From NCBI GenBank assembly GCA_030849065.1, contig JASAON010001599.1, forward strand, positions 1 to 64,000: a DNA stretch of 64,000 bases. Reading direction: 5' to 3'. Under the pieces are notes generated by a model, which did no database searches, was not told the origin of the DNA, and saw only the letters and a program-made list of their open reading frames with translations. The DNA comes from Jaenimonas drosophilae. Lineage: Eukaryota; Euglenozoa; Kinetoplastea; Trypanosomatida; Trypanosomatidae. Below, piece after piece: positions 9,988 through 19,199 of this stretch (position 1 is its first letter; the number at the start of each line of letters is the position of its first letter). Both the position numbers and the translations under genes were made by a program.

Positions 9988-11226
9988 ATGTCTGAAGGAG
10001 GCCAACACCGCAAGTTGGCGCAGTATGACTGGGTCGATGCAGCACCGAGCACCAAGGCCGGTGCCCCTCCCCCGCCCAGCATCAGCTGCTCCACCCAGGT
10101 GAAGGAGGTGGCTGGGGCGGCCATGGCGTGCTCCGAGCGCAAGGCCTACCTCATGGGTGGCTACGACCCACGTACGCAGCAACAACTGCAGCAGGTTGTT
10201 GAGTGGGACCTCCACACACGTCAGTGGGGGCGCCAGCCCGACATGCCTGAGAAGCTAAGCCAGGCCAGTGCCGCAGCCTACGAGGACCACTGCTTCCTCT
10301 GGGGCGGCTGGAACGGAGATAGCTTTAGCCACAACTTGTGGGTGCTGAAGCCGAAGCGCGAGGTTGGCGCGGATGGCCAACCGGCGCCACCGCCACCACC
10401 TCCGACCACCTCGAAGCAGAAGGAGGCGGCAACGAGCTGTGCGCTCCATTGGGAGTGCCTGCCGCCGCGAGGCACCGCCGTGGAGCGGCCGATCCCCTCG
10501 CCGAGCGCACGTTGCGGCCATGCTCTTGTCCTTGGCACACACTCCTCACCTCCAGGTGGAGGTGCCGATGATTCCAGCAACAACAACAACAGCAATGGTC
10601 TGGCAGGCACCTCCACGACGGGACCTGAGCCGGTGTTGTACCTCTTTGGTGGCTTTGATGGAAGCCGACGCCTGAACGACGTGTGGCGGTTGTGGATCCG
10701 TGCAAGCCTCATGAGTCGTGAGGCGGTGTGGGAGCGTGTGGAGCACCACATGGGCATTCCACCCGCCCCACGCGATGATGCCGCCGTGGCCTTCTCCGCT
10801 GCGCAAGAGAAGCTCTACGTCTTTGGTGGATACGCCTCCACCCTGATGAACGATCTCCACGTGCTGGACCTGAAGGATGGCAGGAATCAATGGATGCCGA
10901 TCCAGGCAGCCCTCGGCACACCAACACGACGCCAGGGCGCCATTGCCTCGGTGGATGCCCACCATCTCATCATTTGCAGCGGGACCGGGGAGGACCAGGA
11001 GTGCCTGCCGCAGCTCATCCAGCTGAACTTAACGGATCTGAAGTGGAGCACCGTTGCCGTGGATCACTGCCAGGACCTCATGTCGGGCAGACGGGGCTTC
11101 ATGGGCTGCTGCGGGGATCGTGGACGGCGCATCCTGATGTACGGAGGTGGCCGCCTGCCGCAGTATCTCACCTCCATGGTGGAGGTGGAGCTGGAGCGCA
11201 TCGATAGCTCCAGCAAGAAGAAGTAG
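9988..11226 (+). CDS. Kelch-repeat beta-propeller protein
   Basis: This 412-residue protein consists almost wholly of six Kelch-type blades: AYLMGGYD (53-60), CFLWGGWNGD (102-111), LYLFGGFDGS (217-226), LYVFGGYAS (276-284), LIICSGTG (327-334) and ILMYGGG (382-388). Most carry the GG pair and the later aromatic/Leu pattern. A Pro-rich and Asn-rich insert separates blades 2 and 3. There is no BTB, F-box or transmembrane part, so it is a stand-alone propeller, probably a protein-binding scaffold. The start MSEGGQHRKL follows the CAA-rich leader; translation from further upstream would include His-Thr and Gln repeats. The partner is unknown. Confidence 0.85.
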   Translation: MSEGGQHRKLAQYDWVDAAPSTKAGAPPPPSISCSTQVKEVAGAAMACSERKAYLMGGYDPRTQQQLQQVVEWDLHTRQWGRQPDMPEKLSQASAAAYEDHCFLWGGWNGDSFSHNLWVLKPKREVGADGQPAPPPPPPTTSKQKEAATSCALHWECLPPRGTAVERPIPSPSARCGHALVLGTHSSPPGGGADDSSNNNNSNGLAGTSTTGPEPVLYLFGGFDGSRRLNDVWRLWIRASLMSREAVWERVEHHMGIPPAPRDDAAVAFSAAQEKLYVFGGYASTLMNDLHVLDLKDGRNQWMPIQAALGTPTRRQGAIASVDAHHLIICSGTGEDQECLPQLIQLNLTDLKWSTVAVDHCQDLMSGRRGFMGCCGDRGRRILMYGGGRLPQYLTSMVEVELERIDSSSKKK

Positions 11227-11737
11227 CCGAGAGAGAAGACGGCTTCCCGAATTTGGATGTACGTGAATAGAAACACAACATGTGTGTTGTTGTTGTGTGC
11301 GTGCGTGTGTGCGTCTGTGTGCTTGGTGGAGAGTGTGGGGGGTGGAGATAGTTCTAGGCGACCTACAAACGCGCGCATCCTCTTCTTGTACTCCCCTCCT
11401 CACTCCGTCCTCGCCCTCCCCATACTCATCATCAGCACTCCTCTCCCCTTTACTCCACATGAAGAAGCGGAGGGGAGGGGGGGGGGGTACGCACGCACAC
11501 ACACACGCACATCAACAACGATCGAACCCAACACAACCTCATCGTCGTGTACGTCCTACTCGTAGCTCTGCACCATCATCGTCCCCGTTAGTCTCCTTCA
11601 CAACCTGCACCTCCTCTTCTTCTTCTTCTTCTTCTTGTGTATGTGCGCGTATATATGTTGCGTTTTATGTGTTGTTTGTTTGTTGTTTGTTGTTGTACAT
11701 ATGAATGTAGTAGTCGTGTCCAACCTTTTTGTTTTCC
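11227..11737 (+). other. intergenic spacer
   Basis: This is a 0.5 kb spacer with a run of G (about 11475-11487), CA-rich parts and a CTT/TTC-rich tract near 11614-11636. The tract precedes the AG-containing leader of the Nup50-like gene. No gene is visible. Confidence 0.5.
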
Positions 11738-12868
11738 ATGAGTGCAGGCCAAAAGCGGCGGGCTGACGAGCAGCTCACGGCGGATCACTTCCGCGGGGGC
11801 AGCGACGATGAGCTCGATTCTCGCGATGATCGGCCGGTAGAGCACTTCGCCACCACCCCACAAATCGCCGACAAGGAGGAGCTCGCCCGACGCCGCATGG
11901 TGAAGGTGCGCCGCCCCGCCACCACCGCCACCGCTAGCACCGGTGGCATCTTCAAGAATCTTGCTACACAGGCACCAGGGACGAGCACAACAAAAACGTT
12001 TGGCTTTGGACCACCAAAGCAGCCGTGCGCCTCCAACGAGCCCGTCATGGGATTTGGTTTTCCGCGCAAGTCCACCTCCATGAATCTGGACACCACAACC
12101 ACAAACAGCACCAACAACACCACAACATCGTCTTCTTCTTCCTCTGCTCCAAAGCTCTCCTTTGGCTTTGGCTCTGCTGCGGGCACGACTCTGAAGTCTG
12201 CCTTTGGAAGTGCGCCAACGCCAACATGCAGCACAACAGCAGCTCCCGCAGCTCCCGCAGCACCTCCTGCGGTGCCAACACCTTCTTCTTCATCTTCCGC
12301 ACCAACAACAAGCGCCACGACGACGTCGTCGAAGCCCTTGTTTGGTGGTGGGGAGTTCAGCTTCCGCTCCGCCGTGAGCACCTTTGTTGAGGCGCAGAAG
12401 AAGATGGACGAGGCACGCGCGAGCTCAGCCCACGATGCAAATGATGGTGAGGATGATGAACCATCTCCCGCAGAGACCGCCGTCTTTGAATCTGTTGTGG
12501 TGGCATCTGGAGAGGTACTTGCATCTGCGCCCGTGAAGCTCTTTCGCTTCAACAAGGCCGATGGCCAGTGGGCAGAGTGTGGCACCGGAGACGCTAAACT
12601 GAAGCGCCAGGAGGTGGAGGAGGCGATGGCCTACCGCCTCATGGTGCGCGATGGCTATTCCCTCAATGCGGTGCTCGGCCATCAACGTCTCGTTGTTGGC
12701 AAGGTGGAGGCACGCCACTGCATCTTCACCGTGGGTGCTGCGTCAGGGCCACAGACCTACTTGATGCGCTTCACGGGAACACATGGGGAGGCCAACACCA
12801 AGACCTTCGTGGCAGAACTAAACACGGCGGTTGAGGCAGCGGATAAGGTGCCAGCCAAGAAGCACTAA
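11738..12868 (+). CDS. Nup50/Nup2-like FG nucleoporin with Ran-binding domain
   Basis: This 376-residue protein has the three-part plan of metazoan Nup50 and yeast Nup2. (1) Its N-terminus, KRRADEQLTADHF with acidic GSDDE and then a basic RRRMVKVRR patch (6-59), resembles the importin-alpha-binding start of Nup50 (a KR.A.KELT pattern). (2) The middle, 70-210, is a Ser/Thr/Ala/Asn-rich linker with scattered FGF, FG and FGGG motifs. (3) A RanBP1-type domain spans about 245-366 (VKLFRFNKADGQWAECGTGDAKL, then a beta-rich stretch ending in a FVAEL helix). It should work at the nuclear pore basket in importin-alpha recycling and Ran binding. The start is the ATG directly after a long T-rich tract; an upstream TTG in frame is not credible. 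Confidence 0.82.
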   Translation: MSAGQKRRADEQLTADHFRGGSDDELDSRDDRPVEHFATTPQIADKEELARRRMVKVRRPATTATASTGGIFKNLATQAPGTSTTKTFGFGPPKQPCASNEPVMGFGFPRKSTSMNLDTTTTNSTNNTTTSSSSSSAPKLSFGFGSAAGTTLKSAFGSAPTPTCSTTAAPAAPAAPPAVPTPSSSSSAPTTSATTTSSKPLFGGGEFSFRSAVSTFVEAQKKMDEARASSAHDANDGEDDEPSPAETAVFESVVVASGEVLASAPVKLFRFNKADGQWAECGTGDAKLKRQEVEEAMAYRLMVRDGYSLNAVLGHQRLVVGKVEARHCIFTVGAASGPQTYLMRFTGTHGEANTKTFVAELNTAVEAADKVPAKKH

Positions 12869-13335
12869 TGTGTGTGAAATGGTATAACAAGGTGGAGGAG
12901 ATGATGATGCTCCTCCCCCACGACGCACACACCAATGAACGTGTGGGGTGCACGTACAGATGCCAGATGTGGTTGGCATCATGAATCCTTCTCTCTCACG
13001 ACGCTAATACGGAATTCCAGATCCATGTGCCCCACCCTCTTCATGAGTGCGTTCATCGCCATCCAGAAACATGACGTGATGAATTCCCCCTAGAGGAGTG
13101 AAACATGATGTGCTCCTCTTCGTTCTGTACTCCCTCTCTTCTCATACACGCACACCAACACAGCCCGCCCAACTTCCCTGCTCGGGGTCGTCGCCAGCTG
13201 CGAGAGGCGCCACTCATTGTGCCACGACTACCCACACACTCTTCAAGCTCCACACACAAGACTAGGTGCTACTACTACTAGTACTACTACTACCTACTAC
13301 TACTACTACTACTACGTGGATTCACGTCTCTGCTC
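12869..13335 (+). other. intergenic spacer with CTA repeat
   Basis: No gene is supported. Towards its end lies a CTA trinucleotide run (13269-13315). CT-rich segments near 13120-13150 could serve as splice signals. Confidence 0.5.
13269..13315. repeat. (CTA)n imperfect repeat
   Basis: The run of ACTACTACTA with small interruptions (AGT, CCT) lies just before the possible small basic gene at 13336. The same trinucleotide appears nowhere else in the window at this length. Confidence 0.85.
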
Positions 13336-13884
13336 ATGCGTAGGATCATTGTACGACTGCTTCCCGATTCACAGAGGTTGGCCAGAGGATGCCAACGCAC
13401 CATCACCACGCGCCTGCCGCCAACCATTTCCTCTTCTACACACAGCTTCACTGCGTGTGGTGCGTGGGTGCGTCGATGGGCCCACACGAGTGAAGCAGCT
13501 TCCGTCATGGCAATCTGTGCGCCACGACGATGGCGGAGCACCAAAACCACCGTCGCGTTGAAGCAGACGAGGAAGAAGATATCCCCATCATCTTCACGAC
13601 GTGCCACCAAAACGAGGACGCCGCCACGCGTGCAGCACAAAAAAGCAACGCAGACAGCTGCACTTCGACGGAAGAAGGCTTCATCAACCTCGAGGAGGCC
13701 ATCATCATCATCATCCACGCATCGTCGTCGGCCAACCACAACGACGAAGAAGCCAACCGCACATCATCGGAAGGTTCTGCGTGGCCATCGCTTGCAGTCC
13801 ATGCGGTACAACAAACGTGTGGCCGCCATCGCACGTCTGTGGAGAGACCGACGTCGGCCCGCTGCGGATGCAGGGCTTTCGTAG
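13336..13884 (+). CDS. possible small, very basic protein (doubtful)
   Basis: A 182-codon frame opens at the first ATG after the CTA repeat. The product is highly basic. It has an N-terminus rich in Arg with hydrophobic residues (MRRIIVRLLPDSQRLARG), a Lys/Thr/Ser/Pro-rich middle like a histone-H1 tail, and a C-terminus with RYNKRVAAIARLWRDRRR. It could be a mitochondrial or nucleic-acid-binding protein. Against it, the amino-acid mix is low-complexity, and a second frame (13530-13964) is also open and gives a strongly acidic product. I cannot decide between the two from sequence alone. Confidence 0.4.
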   Translation: MRRIIVRLLPDSQRLARGCQRTITTRLPPTISSSTHSFTACGAWVRRWAHTSEAASVMAICAPRRWRSTKTTVALKQTRKKISPSSSRRATKTRTPPRVQHKKATQTAALRRKKASSTSRRPSSSSSTHRRRPTTTTKKPTAHHRKVLRGHRLQSMRYNKRVAAIARLWRDRRRPAADAGLS

Positions 13885-13964
13885 ATGATGAAGAGGATGA
13901 AGGTGATGCCGTTGTTGGTGAAGTGAGGTCGTTGCACTTCTTCTTCTACTCCCTTCGTGAGTAG
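13530..13964 (+). CDS. alternative overlapping acidic ORF (doubtful)
   Basis: A 144-codon frame overlaps the basic frame starting at 13336. It begins MAEHQNHRRVEADEEEDIP and contains acidic tracts (DEEED, DDEEDEGD) and a run of Ile encoded by ATC repeats. GAA/GAC-rich DNA naturally reads as Glu/Asp here and as Lys/Arg in the other frame, so at most one of the two need be real. I list it because no other gene covers 13885-13964. Confidence 0.2.
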   Translation: MAEHQNHRRVEADEEEDIPIIFTTCHQNEDAATRAAQKSNADSCTSTEEGFINLEEAIIIIIHASSSANHNDEEANRTSSEGSAWPSLAVHAVQQTCGRHRTSVERPTSARCGCRAFVDDEEDEGDAVVGEVRSLHFFFYSLRE

Positions 13965-14467
13965 GAGGATGCACATGCATACATCCTCTTCTTTTACCTG
14001 TACTACTACTTCGTGCTGTACATCAACACGCAGCATCCGCGCTACAAAGAAGGTGGGGCTGTCGTTGGTGTATTTTTTTTTCTTCCGGCTAACGAGAGTG
14101 TGAGTGAATGCATTTATCCTCCACCACTACACGCGTGTTGTGTGTTGTACATTCCTACTCTTTCTGCCAGCCAAATGCTTCATCACACATCATCATCATC
14201 ATCATCATCATCAAAATGATTCTATCCTTCCCTGCCAACGCCACGCATCCATGTTGGGTTAGCGAGCGAACAACAACAGCCAAGATGATGAGGCATGGCG
14301 CCATCTGCTGCTCTGCTACCCTACACACCATCTTCATGTTGTTCGTGATGACGCTGCCCTTCTTTTATTCATTCTTCTTCTTTGCCTGTGTATGTGCAGA
14401 TGGCTGAAGGAACAACGTTTGGCAGCCCTTCCTCACATCCTTCATAGACGAGCGGTGGTGTGGCTGG
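13965..14467 (+). other. intergenic spacer
   Basis: About 500 nt with T-rich stretches (a run of T near 14071-14078, and CTTTTATTCATTCTTCTTC at about 14360) and an ATC run near 14190-14212. The second T/C tract is a good candidate for the splice signal of the gene at 14468. No gene is seen. Confidence 0.5.
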
Positions 14468-15802
14468 ATGGCCTCCTCTTCCATGGACGGTGTGCCGAGC
14501 ACCTATACCTCAGGATGGTGGGGCTCAGGTTGTGCAGGTGATACCATCAACGGCGAGCTAGACCGTCGAGCAGAGGTGGTGTTGCGCAAGACGTGGGAGG
14601 AGTTGTGGCGGGCCACACATGATGTACATGGGCTGGAGCTCGCCACAATGGGACCGCGTGAGCCGTGGAATCCGTACCGCCCCGCACGTGGTGAGCACCT
14701 TCACGGCGCCATCTTCAATAGCCAAGTGTATGAGTGCCGCTCCGTCGTTGCGATGGATTCACTCATGCTCCGTGGTGAGGCCATCGCCGTCGATGGTGAT
14801 GGTTGTGTTGTTGGCCATTCACAACAACAGCAACAACAACACGTGGAGGTGAAGATGAATGGCAAGCTAGAGGAGGTCTTTGCTGTGCATCCTCCCATTA
14901 TCACAGCATCTTGTCCAGCACCATCATCATCATCTACCCATGTAGGAACAGTACATGAGGAGGATGAAGAGGCTGCACGTCTGGCAGAGTTGGAGGAGGC
15001 GTTGTTGCGCAAGCTCCTGCGTGAGGTGGTGGTGCCTTTTCTTGCTTCACCACCTCAACGCCCGTCGCCATCACCGCCGCCCGCACGCTCCACATCGCCC
15101 ACAGAAACGAGAGAGGAGCCACCAGAAGATGCAGAAGGTGGTGTGGGTGTGGCTCCTGTTGTTGTTGCGCAACAAGAGCAACAACCGCACACTTCGCCTG
15201 GCCGATCATCCACCACGCGACTGCCGCACCTGACTTCACCCGCACCACGACTATGCACTCCCAAACACCAACGCCATGATCATCATCATCATCCTCCATC
15301 CACACGTACGCGTACGCAGCAGGAGCTCAGAACGGCATCACGAGCGGGGAAGAACGTCTTGGCGGGTGTGAGCCCAGGCAAGACACGCCTCCACGCCGCC
15401 CGACGGCTTCTCTCGCCGCTGCAGGTGCGCGGCCATGGCAGCACCGCGCCTTCAACACGTGTCGGGGAGGCCTCCCCATCATCTGCATCCCCATCACCAC
15501 TTCCGCCAACCTACGCACCACCACAACCACAGCCGCCAACGATGTTGTTGCGTGGCGGTGCTCATCGACGTCTTCCGCTGGAAGAGGTCCATGTAAGGAG
15601 TGACGGCGTGAATGATGGCCTTGTGCTGGGCATCGCGGCACCGCTCCTTCCACGACCTCGTCCAACGGGCCGTGGTGGTGCGATGCACACAACCACGGCC
15701 GCCGCCAACTCCGCCACGCCGCGCCTCAACGCACACGGGGCGGGCGTGCGAGCGGTTCCGCCCACGATGACGGTGGTGCAGCGACCCACTACGGCATTAT
15801 AG
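14468..15802 (+). CDS. hypothetical protein with ordered N-terminus and low-complexity C-terminus
   Basis: I do not recognise this 444-residue protein. The first 110 residues look ordered: ELDRRAEVVLRKTWEELW is an amphipathic helix. It is followed by MGPREPWNPYRPARGEH and a stretch ending VVAMDSLMLRGEA that could form a small fold. A second helical stretch with Glu and Leu (about 158-200, DEEAARLAELEEALLRKLL) follows a poly-Gln run. The rest is Pro/Ser/Thr/Arg/His-rich and probably disordered. There is no membrane segment or signal peptide. The start is an ATG about 65 nt after the TTC-rich tract and the AG at 14398-14400. Function unknown. Confidence 0.65.
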   Translation: MASSSMDGVPSTYTSGWWGSGCAGDTINGELDRRAEVVLRKTWEELWRATHDVHGLELATMGPREPWNPYRPARGEHLHGAIFNSQVYECRSVVAMDSLMLRGEAIAVDGDGCVVGHSQQQQQQHVEVKMNGKLEEVFAVHPPIITASCPAPSSSSTHVGTVHEEDEEAARLAELEEALLRKLLREVVVPFLASPPQRPSPSPPPARSTSPTETREEPPEDAEGGVGVAPVVVAQQEQQPHTSPGRSSTTRLPHLTSPAPRLCTPKHQRHDHHHHPPSTRTRTQQELRTASRAGKNVLAGVSPGKTRLHAARRLLSPLQVRGHGSTAPSTRVGEASPSSASPSPLPPTYAPPQPQPPTMLLRGGAHRRLPLEEVHVRSDGVNDGLVLGIAAPLLPRPRPTGRGGAMHTTTAAANSATPRLNAHGAGVRAVPPTMTVVQRPTTAL

Positions 15803-16223
15803 GCATCTCACCCCTCAGCTTGCGTACGCATACACACACACACACAGCAACACAACACACGTTGTGCCATGATATACCATCCAATGATGATCATCATGGA
15901 TGCTCTGCTCCCCTCTCTTGGTGCTGGCTAGGAGTACTGCAGGTCGCATCTCTCGCGCCCTCTCTCCCTCCTCCCTCCCACACCAAGTGCGTGATGATAT
16001 TCGCCAACAGCAACAACAACAACAACAACGTAAACCTCAAGATACAACCTGCATTGCTTGTGTTGCTCATGATGGTACAACAACAAAACATAGACGTACA
16101 TACATGCCATCTTCTTCTTGTACTCTTCTTTGTGTTGTGTTGTTGTGTTGTGTGTGTGTGTGCAAGAACACACCACTGGTGGATGAGTTAGAGAGGAGCA
16201 CCAACGCTCCTCTCTTCAGATAT
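15803..16223 (+). other. intergenic spacer / 5' leader
   Basis: The spacer holds a CA run (about 15833-15845), CT-rich stretches (about 15905-15980), a CAA run (about 16009-16029) and a TG-rich stretch (about 16130-16162). The frame of the next gene is open back to 15900, but that extension is Gln-, Cys- and Val-repeat sequence typical of spacer. Confidence 0.5.
16218..16219 (+). promoter_or_regulatory. probable trans-splice acceptor AG
   Basis: The AG in CCTCTCTTCAG is 4 nt before the ATG at 16224. If used, it removes the upstream in-frame extension and fixes the start. Confidence 0.4.
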
Positions 16224-17393
16224 ATGCCATCACCACCAGCATCCGCGGTGGAGCTCTATCGCGGCCTCAACGCCCGCTCACTCAGCAACGAACTGCGTCG
16301 CGATGGCGCTGATGCGGCCATCATCACACCGCACCACTCACCGGCCGACCGGCCATCAGCGATGCCAACACCCATGCGGGGGTTAGAGGTGGAGGAGGAG
16401 GAGGACCACCCTTCACCACCACGTGATCGTGCCTCACCGCCACCTGCCGCACCACGTCATCGCCACCACACAACATCCATCTCGCACGCACAGCTTCAGG
16501 TGCCACGTGTGGAGAGCCTCCGCCACGACTCACGCTCCATCACCTCCTCCACCGCGGATGGTGATGGCGTACCACGCGGCTCAACACAACTGCCACACCG
16601 CAGCAGCTCCACCCACACAACAACCTTGTGTTTTCAGAGCCCGTTGGTGGAATCACTGCCACGACGTCGTCGTCCATCTTCTTCATCCTCCATGGCCGCA
16701 GCGGTTGTGGCATCTACACAACACCAACGTGGTGGTGGTGATGATGATGTGGGCGTGGGCGTGGAGGGTAGCAGGAGGAGGAGTACCTCCAGCATCCCAT
16801 CGCGCAGCAGCTTTTCCAGTAGCGCGCTGGACCGACGGAGTGCGGGGGGCGGCTCCCTCGACGCCGCTCTTCGTGGCGCGGTGATGAAGGCGGGTGAAGA
16901 AGAAGAGGCCACGGTGGGAGTGGTGCAGCGTGTGGCACAACTGGAGCGCGCTCTACATCAGCTGGAGCGCCGCCATGCGATGGATACCAACGCCCTCGCC
17001 GCCGCACAGGAGCAGCTCGGCGATTATCTGCGCCAGCTTCATCCCTCACGTGCCACACCTTCATCCATGTTGGCCATTGCACCACCACCACCACCAACAT
17101 GCTCCACCAACTCCACGCAGATGAAGAGCGCTTCTGTGGTGGGGATTAGATACAACCAACCACGGGTGCAGTTGGCGGCGGCCCTCTCATCACCCAACGC
17201 ACCAGCAACATCATCTGCACGTACATCTACTTGGATGGCTCCTTCTGCTTATGCAGTACATCATCCTGTTGTGCAGCATGAGAGGCAGCAGCGACCTCCG
17301 CTCTCCCCCGAGGAGGTCCTTCAACGTTTGCAGCAGCAACAACCCGCCGCTGTGGTGCCACGTGAGATGTGGCTGCCATCATCATCCAAGTGA
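16224..17393 (+). CDS. hypothetical protein with a short coiled coil
   Basis: This is a 389-residue protein of unknown function. It begins MPSPPASAVELYRGLNARSL. Most of it is Ser/Pro/His/Arg-rich and probably disordered. Around residues 230-275 there is a clear coiled coil, with heptads of Leu and Ala in VQRVAQLERALHQLERRH and the following AAAQEQLGDYLRQLH. A second short helical patch is near the C-terminus (SPEEVLQRLQQQQ). This plan of a disordered body with one coiled coil is common in kinetoplastid cytoskeletal proteins, but nothing specific can be said. The start is placed after the CTCTTCAG acceptor; the frame is open upstream to 15900. Confidence 0.6.
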   Translation: MPSPPASAVELYRGLNARSLSNELRRDGADAAIITPHHSPADRPSAMPTPMRGLEVEEEEDHPSPPRDRASPPPAAPRHRHHTTSISHAQLQVPRVESLRHDSRSITSSTADGDGVPRGSTQLPHRSSSTHTTTLCFQSPLVESLPRRRRPSSSSSMAAAVVASTQHQRGGGDDDVGVGVEGSRRRSTSSIPSRSSFSSSALDRRSAGGGSLDAALRGAVMKAGEEEEATVGVVQRVAQLERALHQLERRHAMDTNALAAAQEQLGDYLRQLHPSRATPSSMLAIAPPPPPTCSTNSTQMKSASVVGIRYNQPRVQLAAALSSPNAPATSSARTSTWMAPSAYAVHHPVVQHERQQRPPLSPEEVLQRLQQQQPAAVVPREMWLPSSSK

Positions 17394-17530
17394 TGATGCG
17401 CAAAAAGAGTGGATGGAGGGGGGGGGGGATGTGTTCGTTCTCACCCTGCTTGCCCACTCCTGCAACAACAACAACAACAACAACCATCGACGTTGTGTGC
17501 CTTGATGATTATGATGCATGCATCAACCAA

Positions 17531-17578
17531 TCTCATTTTCATCTTCGTCGTTCTTCACTTCTCTCTTGTTCTGTGTAG
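17531..17578 (+). promoter_or_regulatory. polypyrimidine tract and splice acceptor of CTU1
   Basis: A T/C-rich stretch (TCTCATTTTCATCTTCGTCGTTCTTC and on through CTCTCTTGTTCTGTG) ends in TAG at 17576-17578, 19 nt before the CTU1 ATG. It is one of the clearest acceptor-like signals in the window. Confidence 0.6.
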
Positions 17579-17597
17579 CTGCCAACAAAGGAGTGCC

Positions 17598-18572
17598 ATG
17601 GCGCCAAAAGTGTGCGGCCGTTGTGGTGTTGCACGTGCAGCCCTCAAACGACCACGCAATGGTGATATTCTATGCCAAAGTTGTTTCTTCGTGCTCTTCG
17701 AGGATGAAGTACATGAGACCATTGTTCGTGAGCAGCTCTTCACCCCGGGTGATGTGGTGGCCTGTGGTGCCAGTGGTGGCAAAGACAGCACGGTACTCAT
17801 CCACCTGATGCGTGAGCTCAATCAGCGCCACAACTACGGCATCCAGCTGCAGCTGGTTAGCATCGACGAAGGTATCGTGGGCTATCGTGATGATAGCCTA
17901 GAGACGGTGAAGCGCAACTCAAGCTTCTACCAACTTCCGCTGCGCATCTTAAGTTATGAGGAGCTCTTTGGCTGGACGATGGATGCGATTGTGAAGGTGG
18001 TTGGCCTTCGCAGCAACTGCACCTTCTGTGGTGTGTTTCGGCGGCAGGCGTTGGAGCGTGGGGCGGCACTCGTCGGAGCCAACAAGATTGTCACGGGGCA
18101 CAATGCCGACGATGTGGCGGAGACGGTGCTGATGAATGTGTTGCGTGCCGATGCCCCACGTCTGGCACGTAGCTCCACTCATACATCTTCTTCTCAGGAG
18201 GATGGCGAGCCCACAACGATGCCACGCGTGAAGCCACTGAAAAACGCCTATGAGAAGGAGATTGTGCTCTACGCTCACTTCAAGCAGCTCGACTACTTCA
18301 CAACGGAGTGTACGTACGCCAAGGAGGCCTTCCGTGGGGTGGCTCGTGGCCTGCTGAAGGAGCTCGAGGCACTACAACCAAGCTGCATCGCTCAGATTGT
18401 GCGAAGCGGGGAGAACATGCATGTGGTGGAGAAGGAGGCCACACCGACCAACCGAGCATCTCCGTGCAAACGCTGTGGCTTCGCCTCGAGCCAGACCTTG
18501 TGCCGTGCATGTGTGCTGCTGAACTCACTGGAAGCGGGCAACGCAACCGCGGCTCTGTACCGTACCATATGA
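17598..18572 (+). CDS. CTU1: cytoplasmic tRNA 2-thiolation protein 1 (CTU1/NCS6)
   Basis: This 324-residue protein should adenylate and thiolate wobble uridine 34 (mcm5s2U) of cytosolic Lys, Glu and Gln tRNAs, taking sulfur from the Urm1 pathway together with CTU2. All landmarks are present. An N-terminal zinc site has C6xxC9 and C26xxC29. The PP-loop SGGKDS is at 59-64, followed by SIDEGI (88-93). The conserved NCTFCG has C141 and C144. A GHNADD motif is at 167-172, and a C-terminal zinc site has C290xxC293 and C302xxC305. A short insert at 191-207 is Ser/Thr-rich. The length is close to family size. The start [10 protein letters not shown] lies just after the strong pyrimidine tract and TAG; the upstream in-frame extension is spacer. 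Confidence 0.96.
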   Translation: MAPKVCGRCGVARAALKRPRNGDILCQSCFFVLFEDEVHETIVREQLFTPGDVVACGASGGKDSTVLIHLMRELNQRHNYGIQLQLVSIDEGIVGYRDDSLETVKRNSSFYQLPLRILSYEELFGWTMDAIVKVVGLRSNCTFCGVFRRQALERGAALVGANKIVTGHNADDVAETVLMNVLRADAPRLARSSTHTSSSQEDGEPTTMPRVKPLKNAYEKEIVLYAHFKQLDYFTTECTYAKEAFRGVARGLLKELEALQPSCIAQIVRSGENMHVVEKEATPTNRASPCKRCGFASSQTLCRACVLLNSLEAGNATAALYRTI

Positions 18573-18588
18573 CGTGTTGTGCCACAAA

Positions 18589-18610
18589 CACACACACACA
18601 CACACACACA
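18589..18610. repeat. (CA)n microsatellite in the CTU1 3' flank
   Basis: The CA run begins 17 nt after the CTU1 stop codon. Confidence 0.85.
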
Positions 18611-18860
18611 TGATTGCTTGATTAAGATGCTCCTACTGCTAATGATTCATCATGATTGGTGTTCGTCACATGAAAAATGTTGAGATCATTCGTTGCGTGG
18701 GCTCTTCTCATCTGCACCACTCCATTCTCCTCCTCTTCATTCTTGTGTTGTGAAGCGTAGTGCATTTGCTTGGCGAGCACACATAACCCGCTCCATCAAG
18801 ACAACACCAACTCACCCAACAACAACAAACATCATATTATTGTTTTCTGCTTCACGATCC

Positions 18861-19199
18861 ATGACATACATTCATCGTGGGAAGGTGGTGGAGAAGAAGC
18901 CCTTCTCCCTCACCGATGCCCTCGCCACCTTGTGGGTGTTGGCGTTGCTCTTCATCACCACACTCATCTCCATCAACCCTCTCGGAGAGCAGGTGGAGGC
19001 CTTCAGACGTTCAAGGCAGCCCGGTGCTCCGGCCTGGAACCCTCGTGGGCAGCTGCCGAGCTTCTTTGGAGGTGGCGGCAGTAGCGGCAGTGGTGGTGGC
19101 AGACCAACAGGCTCTGGCCCACGTGGCAACATCCAATCCTTCAGCAACATCGTTCCCGGAGGCTGTGGCTCCTGCTGTGGCGGAGGCGGATGCAGCTAG
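18861..19199 (+). CDS. SelK/SelG-family ER membrane protein, cysteine form
   Basis: This 112-residue protein has the plan of selenoprotein K: a short conserved N-terminus (MTYIHRGKVVEKKPFSLTD, compared with the family's MVYI..G.V), one transmembrane helix at about 19-38, and a Gly/Pro/Ser/Arg-rich tail. Family members sit in the ER membrane and bind ER-associated degradation partners; the C-terminal selenocysteine is close to the end. Here the matching place reads PGGCGSCCGGGGCS, with C102, C105, C106 and C111. The codons are TGT/TGC and the stop is TAG, so there is no UGA and no selenocysteine. The start is the first ATG that gives the conserved N-terminus. Confidence 0.82.
   Translation: MTYIHRGKVVEKKPFSLTDALATLWVLALLFITTLISINPLGEQVEAFRRSRQPGAPAWNPRGQLPSFFGGGGSSGSGGGRPTGSGPRGNIQSFSNIVPGGCGSCCGGGGCS

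Noticed and set aside
12869..13335. strand-switch or transcription start region
   Set aside because: All supported genes on both sides are on the + strand, so there is no switch here.
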